Shown: positions 1 to 9,805 of the stretch, piece by piece
Layout of the letters: each line of letters begins with the position of its first letter
Numbering within the stretch: the stretch's first letter is position 1
Assembly: GCF_001625215.2 (NCBI RefSeq)
Contig: NC_030385.2
Coordinates: forward strand, 42,185,598-42,249,597
Direction of reading: 5' to 3'
DNA: 64,000 nt
From: Daucus carota subsp. sativus
Taxonomy: Eukaryota > Streptophyta > Magnoliopsida > Apiales > Apiaceae
Notes under the pieces: generated by a model
What the model was told of the DNA's origin: nothing
The model's database searches: none
The model's input: the letters and a program-made list of their open reading frames with translations, nothing else
Position numbers and translations under genes: made by a program

Positions 1-440
1 TGATTATTAAGCCTGATTTATAATTCTGATCAATATGTGATTGAATCAATATAGTTTAATTTTAGTAAGGTACATAAAAATTCTGGTACCCTTTTTTTTA
101 ATCCGAGCTCAAATTTCGTAAACAATTTTTAAAAAAAATAATAATAATTAGATATATCTCTTCACATAATTCGATATGCTTATTTGAATTGCTTCATCCT
201 TCCCACTCCTTAGGAGGATGCTCATTTGAGTTACCGTTAGCTTTTTCAATTTGATTTAACGAAATGCAACCGTTACTCTGTTGAGTGGTTTATATGAGAT
301 TAAAAATTTCACAGTGATGCGGATGATAGCAAGGTAGCTTTTCCACCTACATGAAACGAAAAAAGTAGACTTGTTCAAGCATCTATGGTAAGGAAATGAG
401 TGAGGTAACCTTTCCATATATATGAAACGCACACTGCCTA
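1..440. other. Intergenic, start of unit A
   Basis: AT-rich spacer with no coding signal. It repeats at 35756-36195, and a diverged relative lies at about 54060-54345, sharing the phrases aatccgagctcaaattt and attgcttcatcct. Confidence 0.7.
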
Positions 441-830
441 GTACAAGCCAAATTTAAGCTGTGAATTCTGATGCTCAACAAGTTGGGGCTATGGTGTGGC
501 TTGTGTGAGTTTAAAGATTGGACCGTGGGAAGGAAAGTGCAAACTGTTAGCAATGCCTCTAGATGATTTCGACGTTATATTGAGCATTGATTTCCTATTG
601 GCAGCTAAGTGCTCAGTGCTTTTGAGGATTTTGAGGAGTGTCAGAACAATGGATCATGCAAGGAAAGAAGCGCGCATTCGCGCTACCAGGCATTTGCGGG
701 GAGGGGAACCCAGTTCCTGCTCGTTTCGTATCAATCTTTTTCAAAAAGATGTTTGACGAAGGCGGGGCCATTTTGTTGAAGTTGCTGTTTCACACCATTC
801 AAAAATGACATTGGGCTGAAATAAGTGATC
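440..830 (+). pseudogene. Ty3/gypsy retrotransposon relic (protease region)
   Basis: The plus-strand frame from 496 reads through a stretch with the aspartic-protease flap signature of plant Ty3/gypsy elements: KIGPWEGK, then the MPLDDFDVILSIDFL block, then LLAAK. Upstream codons around 460-490 fit the usual residues before this block. Downstream the frame runs into unrelated sequence and stops at 756. No RT, integrase or LTR is seen nearby, so this is a short internal fragment of an old element. The residue at the usual GMDFL position is S rather than G. Confidence 0.6.
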
Positions 831-1206
831 CAGTTGATAATTAACTCTTATTTTTAAATACAATAAACACAATAAATAATGAAGGAAAGTGAGTAAATTT
901 ACTATAACTTTATATTATTTCAGTTCTATGTGTGTGAAACAACAAATTACTGTAGTGTCAATTTTCTTTTCTGAAACAACTCTGTTGAGTTGAATTTAAC
1001 TGTCAAATGCAAGTTCTATATCAATTGAAATTCGGTTAGAAATTATAAGGTCAAGCAACTAGGCTTATAAAACAGTTGATTCCATAATACCACCAAATTA
1101 GTTGTATTTTAAGTCTTCATCAAATTCAAATTCAAGAGAGTAATTAAATTTGGTCATATACATAGATAACTTAATTATAATCATCACTCCCTTAAAGTAT
1201 TTACAG
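831..1206. other. Intergenic, nothing recognised
   Basis: AT-rich spacer between the gypsy relic and the Mutator-like element. No ORF or structural signal was found. Confidence 0.6.
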
Positions 1207-1215
1207 TAATTTTTA

Positions 1216-2232
1216 GAGTGATTGACACTTTGCACCCGTTATGTTTAGGCGCTTTTTCGATTTGGTCTTAAACAATTTTTTTTGGCAGTATGCACCCTAA
1301 AATTTGAAAAACGTTTCGCTTTGCACCCCTTTGACCACTCTCCGTTAATTGACCGTTAAAGTTAACAGATTTCAGGTTTTCACTTTGCACCCCACAACTT
1401 TAAATTTTTTCATAAATATTTTGAAATATTTTTTTTTTCAGAAAAATTATTTTTGAGACCTATCTCATTGCAAATTAATCACGTCTATACACTATATATG
1501 TGTGTGAGTAATACTTATAGTTATAATACAAAACAATTATTAGGATTAGCAAAAGCAAGCACAACCAAGTTTACTGTGAGCGAGCAAGGTAGCTCTGGGA
1601 CAATGCAGTATTAGGGGGTTTGGTTGATGTTTTTGATAAATTTCAATCTCTGCAGTAGACTCGAGTTATTGGTTTCGGTTCTTAATTTTGTTAGTGATAT
1701 TATATCATTTAGTTGACTCGTGCTACACTCAGTCTAATGCCTCTTAACCTTATCGTATTATATATGAATTAATACTCGCACTTGTTGATGCTCTAATTAA
1801 TTAATACATAATTTAAGGTCCTGTTTTCATCATCTACCCTCTGTTGCTTTGAAATTTGTCAATTCATTAGGTGCCATTCCATGATTGCTTCTCTCTATTT
1901 CAGTGTCTCCGTTGGCATCCTTGGCAAAACAGTGTGCATAATTTGAAGAACCATCGGTGAAGACAATTAGTGGGGAAAATGTTTTAACGTGGGAAAATAT
2001 ATATTTTTTTAAAAAAAATATTTCATAATACTCATGAAAAAATATTAAAATTGTGGGGTGCAAAGTGAAAACCTGAAATCTGTTAACTTTAACGGTCAAT
2101 TAACGGAAAGTGGTCAAAGGGGTGCAAAGCGAAGCGCTTTTCAAACTTTAGGGTGCATACTGCCAAAAAAAATTGTTTGAGACCAAATCGAAAAAGCGCC
2201 TAAACATAAGGGGTGCACAGTGTCAATCACTC
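1216..2232. mobile_element. Non-autonomous Mutator-like element with ~220-bp TIRs (copy A)
   Basis: The ends are long imperfect inverted repeats: 1216 to about 1435 begins gagtgattgacact, and about 2010-2232 ends agtgtcaatcactc. A 9-bp direct repeat, taattttta, flanks it at 1207-1215 and 2233-2241, as expected for a Mutator-superfamily target duplication. About 570 bp lies between the TIRs and shows no transposase. The minus-strand frame at 1830-2099 runs out of the interior through the TIR and is not credible as a gene. The arrangement could fold into a long hairpin if transcribed. Confidence 0.85.
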
Positions 2233-2241
2233 TAATTTTTA

Positions 2242-3899
2242 TATATGGACTTTAATTTTGAGTAATCCTGCAGGGTCAAGTTTAAATCACATATATATGA
2301 CCTAGAGGTAACTTTGCACCAGCTTAAACAACCCTGGCTTGTCATATAAGTTAATTTACACTAGTTTGAAGGTAACCAGATAATTTATGTATAATTTGAG
2401 TGTGAGAATTACAGTAATAAATTTTTTTGTAGTGTTATATTCATATATGTGCTCGAAAAACTTACAAGAAAAAGCATGAACTGGCTTAATCCATCAGCAG
2501 TGATATCAGTCAACCTAACAAACTTAATGAAGTGTGTTTATCCAAATTCAGCTAGTTGATATATATCAGAGATCAGACAATGATATTTAAATGTAAGTTT
2601 ACATATAAATTAAGAAGTATATATTGATTGGACATGCTTGTAGAAACTGAGTGTGCCCCATGCATCTTCAAGAAAGACAAATTTTCACTTATTTATAGTA
2701 ATCAGAAGCAGGTGAGAAGGTGAGCATGACCAAGAAAAGAAATGTTTTATAGGGAATTTTTTTCCCCCTTGTTCCAGAAATGTGTATTCTTGATATTTGA
2801 TCTTATTTTTAGTAATTTAAAACAGAGAATAATAGTAACTATAACTATATATATAAGGCATATACTAATCATACCAGCACAATTTCAAAAAACTTACTAT
2901 TATAACAGCAACTGGTTTTTATTAACGCAAAGCTACAGCTTCTTTACTTTCTAGTACAACACAAGGCTACAGCAATTTCTTTCAAACTAGAGCTTCAGCT
3001 CCTTCTCTATCTGCTATCTTATTCACTACATATATACCTCACATTTTACATTCTTACAAACATTCTTACGTCACTACATATATACCTCACATTTTTTAAC
3101 CTTATACATATTAATTAATAGCCTACCCTATTTTAAGGACATTATTACAACCTGCTGCAGCCTGATATTTTTGACCATAAATATGAGAAACTATTATATT
3201 TTCTTCTTTTCTCATGCACAGCCACCTTTTATTTCTCCCATGCACAGCTACCATTACTTATAACCTTTGATTCCTTGAGCTGCTATAGTCACCTGTTTCG
3301 CCACCTTCTGATTTTATACCAACAGCTTATATTAGGATGCTTGTTTATATTTTCATTACACCACAATTGACCCTCTTTATTTTCTTGCGTTGATATTACT
3401 GCCTATCTGTTAAATCTATAAACCCCCAGTTGTTTATTTGACCAAGCTGCTGCTCTTTTATTTTCTCATATTCCACATTGGATGATGAGACGATGTTATT
3501 AATAGGTAAACATGTAATAATTGTTAGCAGAGACGACAATAATAGGCTAATTTTGAAAAGCCAGTTGGTCGATTAATAAATTTACCGGATCATACAAGTA
3601 GGCTAGCTGATCTTGGTTAATCAGTTGTTTGATTAATATATCAGGACACTTGAGCCTGTTTGGCTTACTTAAAAATCACTAAAACCTTTTTGTGCAAAAT
3701 TATATCGAAAATAAAACTATATCGACTAACGGCAAAAGTCATCAGAATATCCAACTAGAGAAATACATGATAACATCTAAAAATGTAACATACCAAAATC
3801 ATTAAATTATCCGACATAATCTATTAGAAAAAAACATGAAAACATCATAAAATGGAACATAACACAAGTACAGTAACGAAATTAATCAATCATTCTTTC
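2242..3899. other. Intergenic spacer and F-box 3' flank
   Basis: AT-rich, without credible ORFs. The part from about 3470 to 3899 is related to 20320-20706 (shared phrases such as attccacattggatg and gttagcagagacga), so it is the 3' flank carried along when the two F-box genes duplicated. At 3024-3047 a 24-base stretch repeats the sequence at 3072-3095, and unit B has different sequence there. Confidence 0.65.
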
Positions 3900-5114
3900 C
3901 TAATTATCTTCTTCACGATTAGTCCACCTGACTTGTTTGGATCCCGGAATTGGAATTAGGCTCTCAGCATATTTGAAAACTTGATGTGGATCCATATAAA
4001 TTGGGGCAATTCTGTGATTCTCCTCGTCAGATTTGTACAAAAACCATTCACCCCGTTCATCTTCTAGCATAAAATCACGACGGTTATAGTAGCCGAGTAC
4101 AGAACTTATTGGGAGACCGACATCAATACTAAGCATCTTAGTCCATGATGCCTCAATTTCATCAGCACGAAGACATGCTTCATCAACTAATGTCCACAAG
4201 TTAAAGTATGTATTACTCGGTTGGTCGTAGTTAGAAATAGCCACAGCAATAGAGTCATTGAAGTCGATGATAACACCTTGAATATCGTTAAGGTCGTCGG
4301 TGATGGTAGATTTACCATCACCAATGACAGGGAGCTCGACTCCACAAACAAACGCCTCCGCCTCAAGGTTGAAAGCCATCAAACCTTTATAGCCTATGCA
4401 GAGAATAAAACCGTGGAGGCATAGATCGAACTTCTCCTTTTTTGGAACATCAGTGACCTCAATCTCTCGCCAAGAATTGCTTTTTGCAGAATAGACGGAA
4501 GACTTGACAATTGTGCTAAAAGGGGTGCAATGAGAGGCAACACTTACAATTTTACAATCCAAGTCCATAGTATCAACGCCAAAGCCAAAAGCACACCTTC
4601 TAAAACCATCATGTTCATGTAACGGAATGAGTTTAGATTGTTTGGTGGCAGGGTTCCAAAGATATACCTTATTTTCGAATACAAATTGATAACCTTCATC
4701 ATGAGGGGTTCTGACAAAAATCGAAACACAAGCGATGCCACAATCAGAAGCAACCAAAACAGCTTCTTGAGGCTGGAAAGAAAACTCATCACCTTGAGAA
4801 TAAGGATACTTAAGATCGGCCACAACTTCCTCAGCACCAAGCTCGACGAGTCCAAATGGGCCGTAGTAATCGACGCCATCATCTTCTTCGTCTTCTTTTG
4901 GAACAAAAAGGTGTGTAATTAGAGTTTCATCATCTCCTTTGGCTGTGATTGATCGATGGAGATGAGCTTTTATGAAAGTAGGGCTTGAAATTACGGAGAG
5001 CCACGTTTTGGACACTAATTTGCATCCAATCAAATGCTTCACAGGAAGCCGCACAAGCACCTCCATCAGCAGATCATCCAACAGTCCGTCGAGACTGAAT
5101 TTTTGGGTTTTCAT
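3900..5114 (-). CDS. F-box protein with F-box-associated domain (F-box 1, unit A)
   Basis: Single-exon gene of 404 residues. The N-terminal F-box spans about residues 8-50, with the LPVKHLIGCKLVSKTW core typical of SCF substrate receptors that bind SKP1/ASK proteins. An acidic linker (around 73-80) follows, then a region resembling the F-box-associated interaction domain, with LWNPATKQSKLIP at about 152-164. Such proteins recruit targets to CUL1-type ubiquitin ligases; the target here is unknown. The ATG at 5114 is preceded by a short leader and gives an F-box at the usual position. The protein is identical to that of the unit B copy, and it is a clear paralogue of the F-box gene at 20707-21912. 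Confidence 0.9.
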   Translation of the reverse strand: MKTQKFSLDGLLDDLLMEVLVRLPVKHLIGCKLVSKTWLSVISSPTFIKAHLHRSITAKGDDETLITHLFVPKEDEEDDGVDYYGPFGLVELGAEEVVADLKYPYSQGDEFSFQPQEAVLVASDCGIACVSIFVRTPHDEGYQFVFENKVYLWNPATKQSKLIPLHEHDGFRRCAFGFGVDTMDLDCKIVSVASHCTPFSTIVKSSVYSAKSNSWREIEVTDVPKKEKFDLCLHGFILCIGYKGLMAFNLEAEAFVCGVELPVIGDGKSTITDDLNDIQGVIIDFNDSIAVAISNYDQPSNTYFNLWTLVDEACLRADEIEASWTKMLSIDVGLPISSVLGYYNRRDFMLEDERGEWFLYKSDEENHRIAPIYMDPHQVFKYAESLIPIPGSKQVRWTNREEDN

Positions 5115-6110
5115 TTCCGATGTAGGGTTTCAAGCAGCTTTTCGGATTTGGGGTTTCAACCTGCAGCTTTTCTGACAGAACATAAGGAAAGCAAGTTATG
5201 TTTATTTGCAAGTAGTTTTATATCATTTTATTGTCTGATGGACTCCTAAAATTGAGTAATAATTTGTGATTTATTATTTAAATAAAAAATTATTCGAATT
5301 ATAAAACAAAAATTTCATATTTATTATAATTTATACATGATTAAAGAAAACTATATTAATTCTAATATATTTATCTATGAAATTATCATTTGTATCCAAT
5401 ATAATGTACTTTAAAAAATTTAGCAAGATGAAAAGACAAAAAAAAATGAATAAATTATTAGATAAATATAAATATGAATAATATACATGAATATTATAAT
5501 GTAATTAATTCGTAATATATAATTTGTTATTTTAATGATATAACTCTCACTCAAATTTTAATATCTTATTTTTTATGTAAGGAGCACTTTTAATGATATA
5601 AAATAAATAAAAAATTAAGATTTTAATAACTATTAATAAGATATAAAAGATTTTTCAAAAACATGAATTTATATAAATTAATTTCAAAAAAGACATTTAT
5701 TTAAGTCTATTTTCCAAATATATGGTTAACATGTTCTCAAATCTAATATGCAAATTTTGTTTCGTTTTTTCTTAAAGTTGATTTCAACATTGTTTTGGGT
5801 TGTAAACAAAAATAAATTTTATTTCAAAATTTGAAATAAAATTGTATGTTAAATTTTAGAGGTTGTAAATCATATTTTTGAAATAAAATTTAAGAAAATT
5901 TAACTTTTTGAAGACAAGTTAGATTAACGGTATTTCTAAAAAAATAAAAATGTAAATAATTTGGTTAATTTCCCCAATATGTATATAAATATATTAGAAT
6001 TTATCATAAGTTATTATACTGTAATTAGGCAGGAATTTTATTTTATAATTTTATTGATGAAAAACAAAAAATATTATAATTTTAAATATGAGATTAATAT
6101 TTGAATTAAA
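5115..6110. other. F-box 1 upstream region, AT-rich
   Basis: Very AT-rich region upstream of the minus-strand F-box 1. It is related over its length to about 21960-22870, upstream of F-box 2, so the older gene duplication included roughly 0.85 kb of 5' flank. No discrete promoter element was assigned with confidence. Confidence 0.6.
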
Positions 6111-6114
6111 ATTT

Positions 6115-6934
6115 TCGTACTTAAAAATTAGTCGCAGCAAAAGAGTCATTGAAGTCCAGGATTGCAACTTGAAAATAGAGGAAGTTGGTGATGGTAACAT
6201 TGCGATCACCAATAACTGCAGGGAGCTCAACTCCACAATACTATATAAACACCTCCTTCTGGAGGTTGAAAGCCATCATACCTTTATAGCCGATGCATAA
6301 GATTAAAAGGTGGAGGCATACCACCGAACTTCTCCCAGAATGGAACATCTGTGGGTTCCACCTTAATCTCTGGCCTAGAATTCCTGTTTGCAGAATAGAA
6401 GGAAGCTGAATAGACAATTATGCTAAAAGGTGTCGTCGTCTCATGATAGCCACCACGAACAATCACACAATCTAAGCCTATTTGTTCAAAGCCAAAGCCA
6501 AAAGAACATCTTCTGATCAAACCATCATGATTAGTATGAGATGGAATGAGTTTTAGATTGTTTAGTTAGTTGCAGGGTTCCAAAGATCATGTTCATGAGG
6601 GGTTCTGACACAAACACTATTGCCACAATCAGAAGCTACTAAAACAGCATCAGGCTGGACAAAACACTCGATCGCCTCGAGAGAGAATAAGGATATTTTA
6701 GATCCGCCAGAATTTCCTCAGAACCAAGCTTGATGAGTCCAAATGGGCCGTAGTTATATAATTGCTCATGATCTTCTTCGTCGTCAAAAAGGTGTCTAAT
6801 AAGAGTTTCATCATCTCCTTTAACTGTGATTGAAGGACGGAGATGAGATCTAATGAAATTAGGGCTTGAAATTAGGGAGAATCATGTTTTGAACACTAAA
6901 TTACCTCCAATCAAGTGCTTTACCGGAAGCCGCA
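6115..6934 (-). pseudogene. F-box pseudogene, body (unit A), split by the SIRE-like element
   Basis: Minus-strand relative of the neighbouring F-box genes. The 5' codons lie at 19001-19066, on the other side of the retrotransposon, so the insertion separates the start and half of the F-box from the rest. Independently of the insertion, the conserved F-box tryptophan codon is a TGA stop (also in unit B), the frame shifts near 6690 and again near 6560, and the last quarter of the gene is missing past about 6115. The gene was therefore dead before the transposon arrived. Confidence 0.85.
6930..6934. repeat. Target-site duplication, SIRE-like element, left
   Basis: Five bases, ccgca, directly before the left LTR. 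They recur at 19001-19005 directly after the right LTR. Unit B has a single ccgca at the empty site. Confidence 0.95.
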
Positions 6935-7505
6935 TGTTAGATATAATTGATGATTACTAATGTTCTTAAAGTTTGTTTTAGAACAGGAATCATCAGAGTT
7001 TAAACTAGAAGCTGATCAGAGTTTGATAAAGTCTGACAGAGTTTAGCAAAGTCTGACAGAGTTTAATAAAGTCTGATCAGAGTTTACATAGTCAAGACTC
7101 GACAGAGTTTACACGTGGAAAGAGCTCAGAAGCGGATATACTTCAAGGAAGGATAGAAGCTGAGGAGTGATTTGCTGACTATGGAAACTAAACAGAAGAC
7201 TGGAGCAATCTTTGATTGATAGATTTATTAGCTGATTTATAGGATATCAAATCAGAGATTGATTTTGTAACTGTGTCTATATAAACACAGATTAGGGTTA
7301 CTCTATATGAGTTGAGTAATCGAGTATATTGTTTAGAACCCTAGCAGCTCTTAGTGATAAAATATAAATCACTGAGAGAGTTTTTGTAACCATTCAAGCT
7401 TTGTGAATATAACAGTTTACTGCTTTCAATCTCTTATATTGTCTTACTGTGTTACAGATTGTGATCACTATATCAGGTTATATAGTGAATTTATAGGACC
7501 TAACA
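6935..7505 (+). repeat. 5' LTR of SIRE-like element
   Basis: 571 bp, tgttag...cctaaca. A TATA-like box, ctatataaac, lies at 7277-7286. The section 6980-7110 holds short tandem units alternating cagagttta and aaagtctga. Reading both copies through, I see no difference from the 3' LTR. Confidence 0.95.
7277..7286 (+). promoter_or_regulatory. LTR TATA box (SIRE-like)
   Basis: ctatataaac, placed about 230 bp before the LTR end. It is the likely core promoter for the genomic transcript, and the 3' LTR has the same box at 18772-18781. Confidence 0.6.
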
Positions 7506-7507
7506 AG

Positions 7508-7520
7508 TGGTATCAGAGCC
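7508..7520 (+). other. Primer-binding site (initiator Met-tRNA type)
   Basis: tggtatcagagcc, two bases after the LTR, matches the complement of the 3' end of plant initiator methionine tRNA, the usual primer of copia elements. Confidence 0.9.
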
Positions 7521-7561
7521 AGGTTTGTTAAGATTACTACAGTGAGATCTTAAACACAATC

Positions 7562-9793
7562 ATGTCTGAAAAATCACAAGCTTCGTCCTTTAGAGTTCCA
7601 ATCCTTAAGGCATCTGAATATCCAGTCTGGAAAGAGAGAATGATCATATTCTTAGACTCTGTTGATCCAGAATACCTTGACAGGATCTATGATGGACCAC
7701 ATATGCCTACCAAGCTCTCTGTTGGGCTTGCAGATGAACCCCAGAAAATGGTCCCAAAAGAAAAGAAAGATTATACCCCTGAGGACATCTTGTCAATTGG
7801 TAAAGATTCTAAGGTGAAACACCTTCTACACAGTGCCCTTGATAATGCAATGTCTAATAGGGTGATTGGGTGCAAAACTGCAAAACAAATCTGGGATGCT
7901 CTGGAAACCAGATGTCAAGGAACTAAGGCCATCAAGAAGAACAGGAAAACCATCCTTACACAGGAGTATGAGCACTTTGACTCAAAATCTGGTGAGTCCT
8001 TGACAGATCTGTATGATAGATTTGTCAAACTGCTGAATGACTTATCTCTGGTGGACAAGGAATATGATCTTGAAGACTCAAACCTCAAATTCCTTCTAGC
8101 TCTTCCTGAAAAGTGGGATTTGAAAGTCACCACAATAAGAGACAATCTTGAACTTGGAGAAATGTCTCTTGATGATGTTTTTGGAAGACTGAAGACTCAT
8201 GAACTTGAGATGGAGCAGAGAAGCAAACGCCATGGAGGCAAATCAAAGTCTGTTGCTCTGAAAGTTCAGGAGGAAGCTGCTAAGAGCAAAGGAAAAGCTC
8301 ATGTCACAAAGTCTGACACTGAGTCATCAAAATCTGATGACTCAAACTCTGATGTCTCAGACTCTGATGACAGTGATGGTGAGATGATGCAGTTAGCAGC
8401 ATTGATGGTGAAAAGCTTCAAGAAGTTGGCTTACAAAAAGTTCAACAAAGGCAAAAGTTTTTCAAGAAAAGACAAAAACTCTGACAGAGTTTATGACAAG
8501 AAGAACTTCAGGAAGAATGAGGGCAAGGAAGGGAAAGCTGGAAAAGCTGACAAGTACACCTGTTTCAACTGTGGTGAAAAGGGTCACTTTGCATCTGAAT
8601 GCAAGAAGGCCAAAAAGGAAAAAGAAAAAGCCTTTATCACCAAGAAAGGAAACTGGACAGATACATCTGATTCAGAAGAAGAAGTCAACTATGCTCTAAT
8701 GGCAAACACTGACAACAACTCTGAATCTACTGCAAAGGTACCTCATTCTACACTTGCCTTTGATACTGAAGATATAACTGAGTTAAGATTATTTCTTAAA
8801 ACTTTGCACACTAGCTTTAGAGATCAGACTTTAGAAAATGAAAGATTAAAATCTGAAACTCTGAGTGTAAAGAAAAGGAATGATTTTTTAGAAAAAGAAT
8901 TAGTTCAAATGCTAGAAGTTCAGAAAGAAAGAGATGATGCTGTCATTGTCAAAGATGAATTATTAAAGAGGTATGCATCTCTTCAATCAGAACTTGCTAA
9001 GGAGAGGGAGATTATTAAGACATGGACTAGTTCAGGCAAAACTACTCAGGATATCTTAGGTAGTGGAAATTGGAAAAAGGGACTAGGTTACACTGATAAC
9101 TCAGAAGCTGAGTCATCAAAAACAGAGTTTGTCAAAACTCAAAAACCTAAGGTTAAACCTGTTAAATTTGTTGCTGAATCCTCTAAGTCTAAACAGAGTA
9201 GACCAAAATCAGAGATTAACAACAATTTAAAATCTGAAAAGCCCAAACAGGTTAACATAGGACTGATGACTCAGAAACAGCTTAAACACAAGCTTAAAGA
9301 GGTAAAGTCTGATGACAAAAACAGAGAGCCTAAGAAAAATAGAAATGGTAAAATTGGCATAGACAAGAGTAACAACTACATGCCTGTTCCAAATGCACCT
9401 AGGAAGACATGCCATAACTGTGGTAATACTAATCATCTTGCTAATTTTTGCAGGAAGAACAAGGACATTAACTCTTTACCTACAAAGTCTGGAGTTAGAA
9501 AAAGTAGTATTAGATATAAACCACAAGATCCATGTTTTCATTGTGGTAGTTTATGGCATTCTATTTATACTTGCAAAGAATATCATAGTTTGTATTATGA
9601 TTATTATCAATTGAAACCTTCTTTAAAGGTTAATAAAAACTCTGCAAGTACAAACTCTGTTTCCAGTACAAACTCTGCTACAAAGTCTGTTAGCTCAAAC
9701 TCTGATAATAATAAAGAATCCGCTGCAAAAGCTAACAAACTTAATAAGGCCAAAGGATCCAAGCAAGTCTGGGTCCTTAAAACTAACAATTAG
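7562..9793 (+). CDS. Gag protein of SIRE-like element
   Basis: 743 residues from an ATG 42 bases after the primer site. The N-terminal 230 residues are the copia capsid-like region. A Ser/Asp-rich stretch follows (about 250-275), then three CCHC zinc knuckles: CFNCGEKGHFASEC at 334-347, CHNCGNTNHLANFC at 617-630 and CFHCGSLWHSIYTC at 658-671. Between the first and second lies a charged, probably coiled-coil region (about 405-480). Multiple knuckles and this length are as in the SIRE group. Gag packages the RNA into cytoplasmic particles. The frame ends with TAG at 9791-9793 and is in phase with pol. Confidence 0.9.
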   Translation: MSEKSQASSFRVPILKASEYPVWKERMIIFLDSVDPEYLDRIYDGPHMPTKLSVGLADEPQKMVPKEKKDYTPEDILSIGKDSKVKHLLHSALDNAMSNRVIGCKTAKQIWDALETRCQGTKAIKKNRKTILTQEYEHFDSKSGESLTDLYDRFVKLLNDLSLVDKEYDLEDSNLKFLLALPEKWDLKVTTIRDNLELGEMSLDDVFGRLKTHELEMEQRSKRHGGKSKSVALKVQEEAAKSKGKAHVTKSDTESSKSDDSNSDVSDSDDSDGEMMQLAALMVKSFKKLAYKKFNKGKSFSRKDKNSDRVYDKKNFRKNEGKEGKAGKADKYTCFNCGEKGHFASECKKAKKEKEKAFITKKGNWTDTSDSEEEVNYALMANTDNNSESTAKVPHSTLAFDTEDITELRLFLKTLHTSFRDQTLENERLKSETLSVKKRNDFLEKELVQMLEVQKERDDAVIVKDELLKRYASLQSELAKEREIIKTWTSSGKTTQDILGSGNWKKGLGYTDNSEAESSKTEFVKTQKPKVKPVKFVAESSKSKQSRPKSEINNNLKSEKPKQVNIGLMTQKQLKHKLKEVKSDDKNREPKKNRNGKIGIDKSNNYMPVPNAPRKTCHNCGNTNHLANFCRKNKDINSLPTKSGVRKSSIRYKPQDPCFHCGSLWHSIYTCKEYHSLYYDYYQLKPSLKVNKNSASTNSVSSTNSATKSVSSNSDNNKESAAKANKLNKAKGSKQVWVLKTNN

Positions 9794-9805
9794 TGGTCTT
9801 TGTGA

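Noticed and set aside
1830..2099. Minus-strand 89-codon frame in the Mutator-like element
   Set aside because: Half of it is terminal inverted repeat; no domain, no conserved family seen.
2742..2954. 70-codon plus-strand frame (also 38497-38709)
   Set aside because: Low-complexity Phe/Ile-rich translation of AT-rich spacer; no homology recognised.
4544..4922. Frames on both strands inside F-box 1 (repeated at 40335-40713)
   Set aside because: Alternative frames of the F-box coding sequence without independent support.
6100..6300. Short plus- and minus-strand frames near 6051-6300 as separate genes
   Set aside because: They are pieces of the F-box pseudogene read in other frames.
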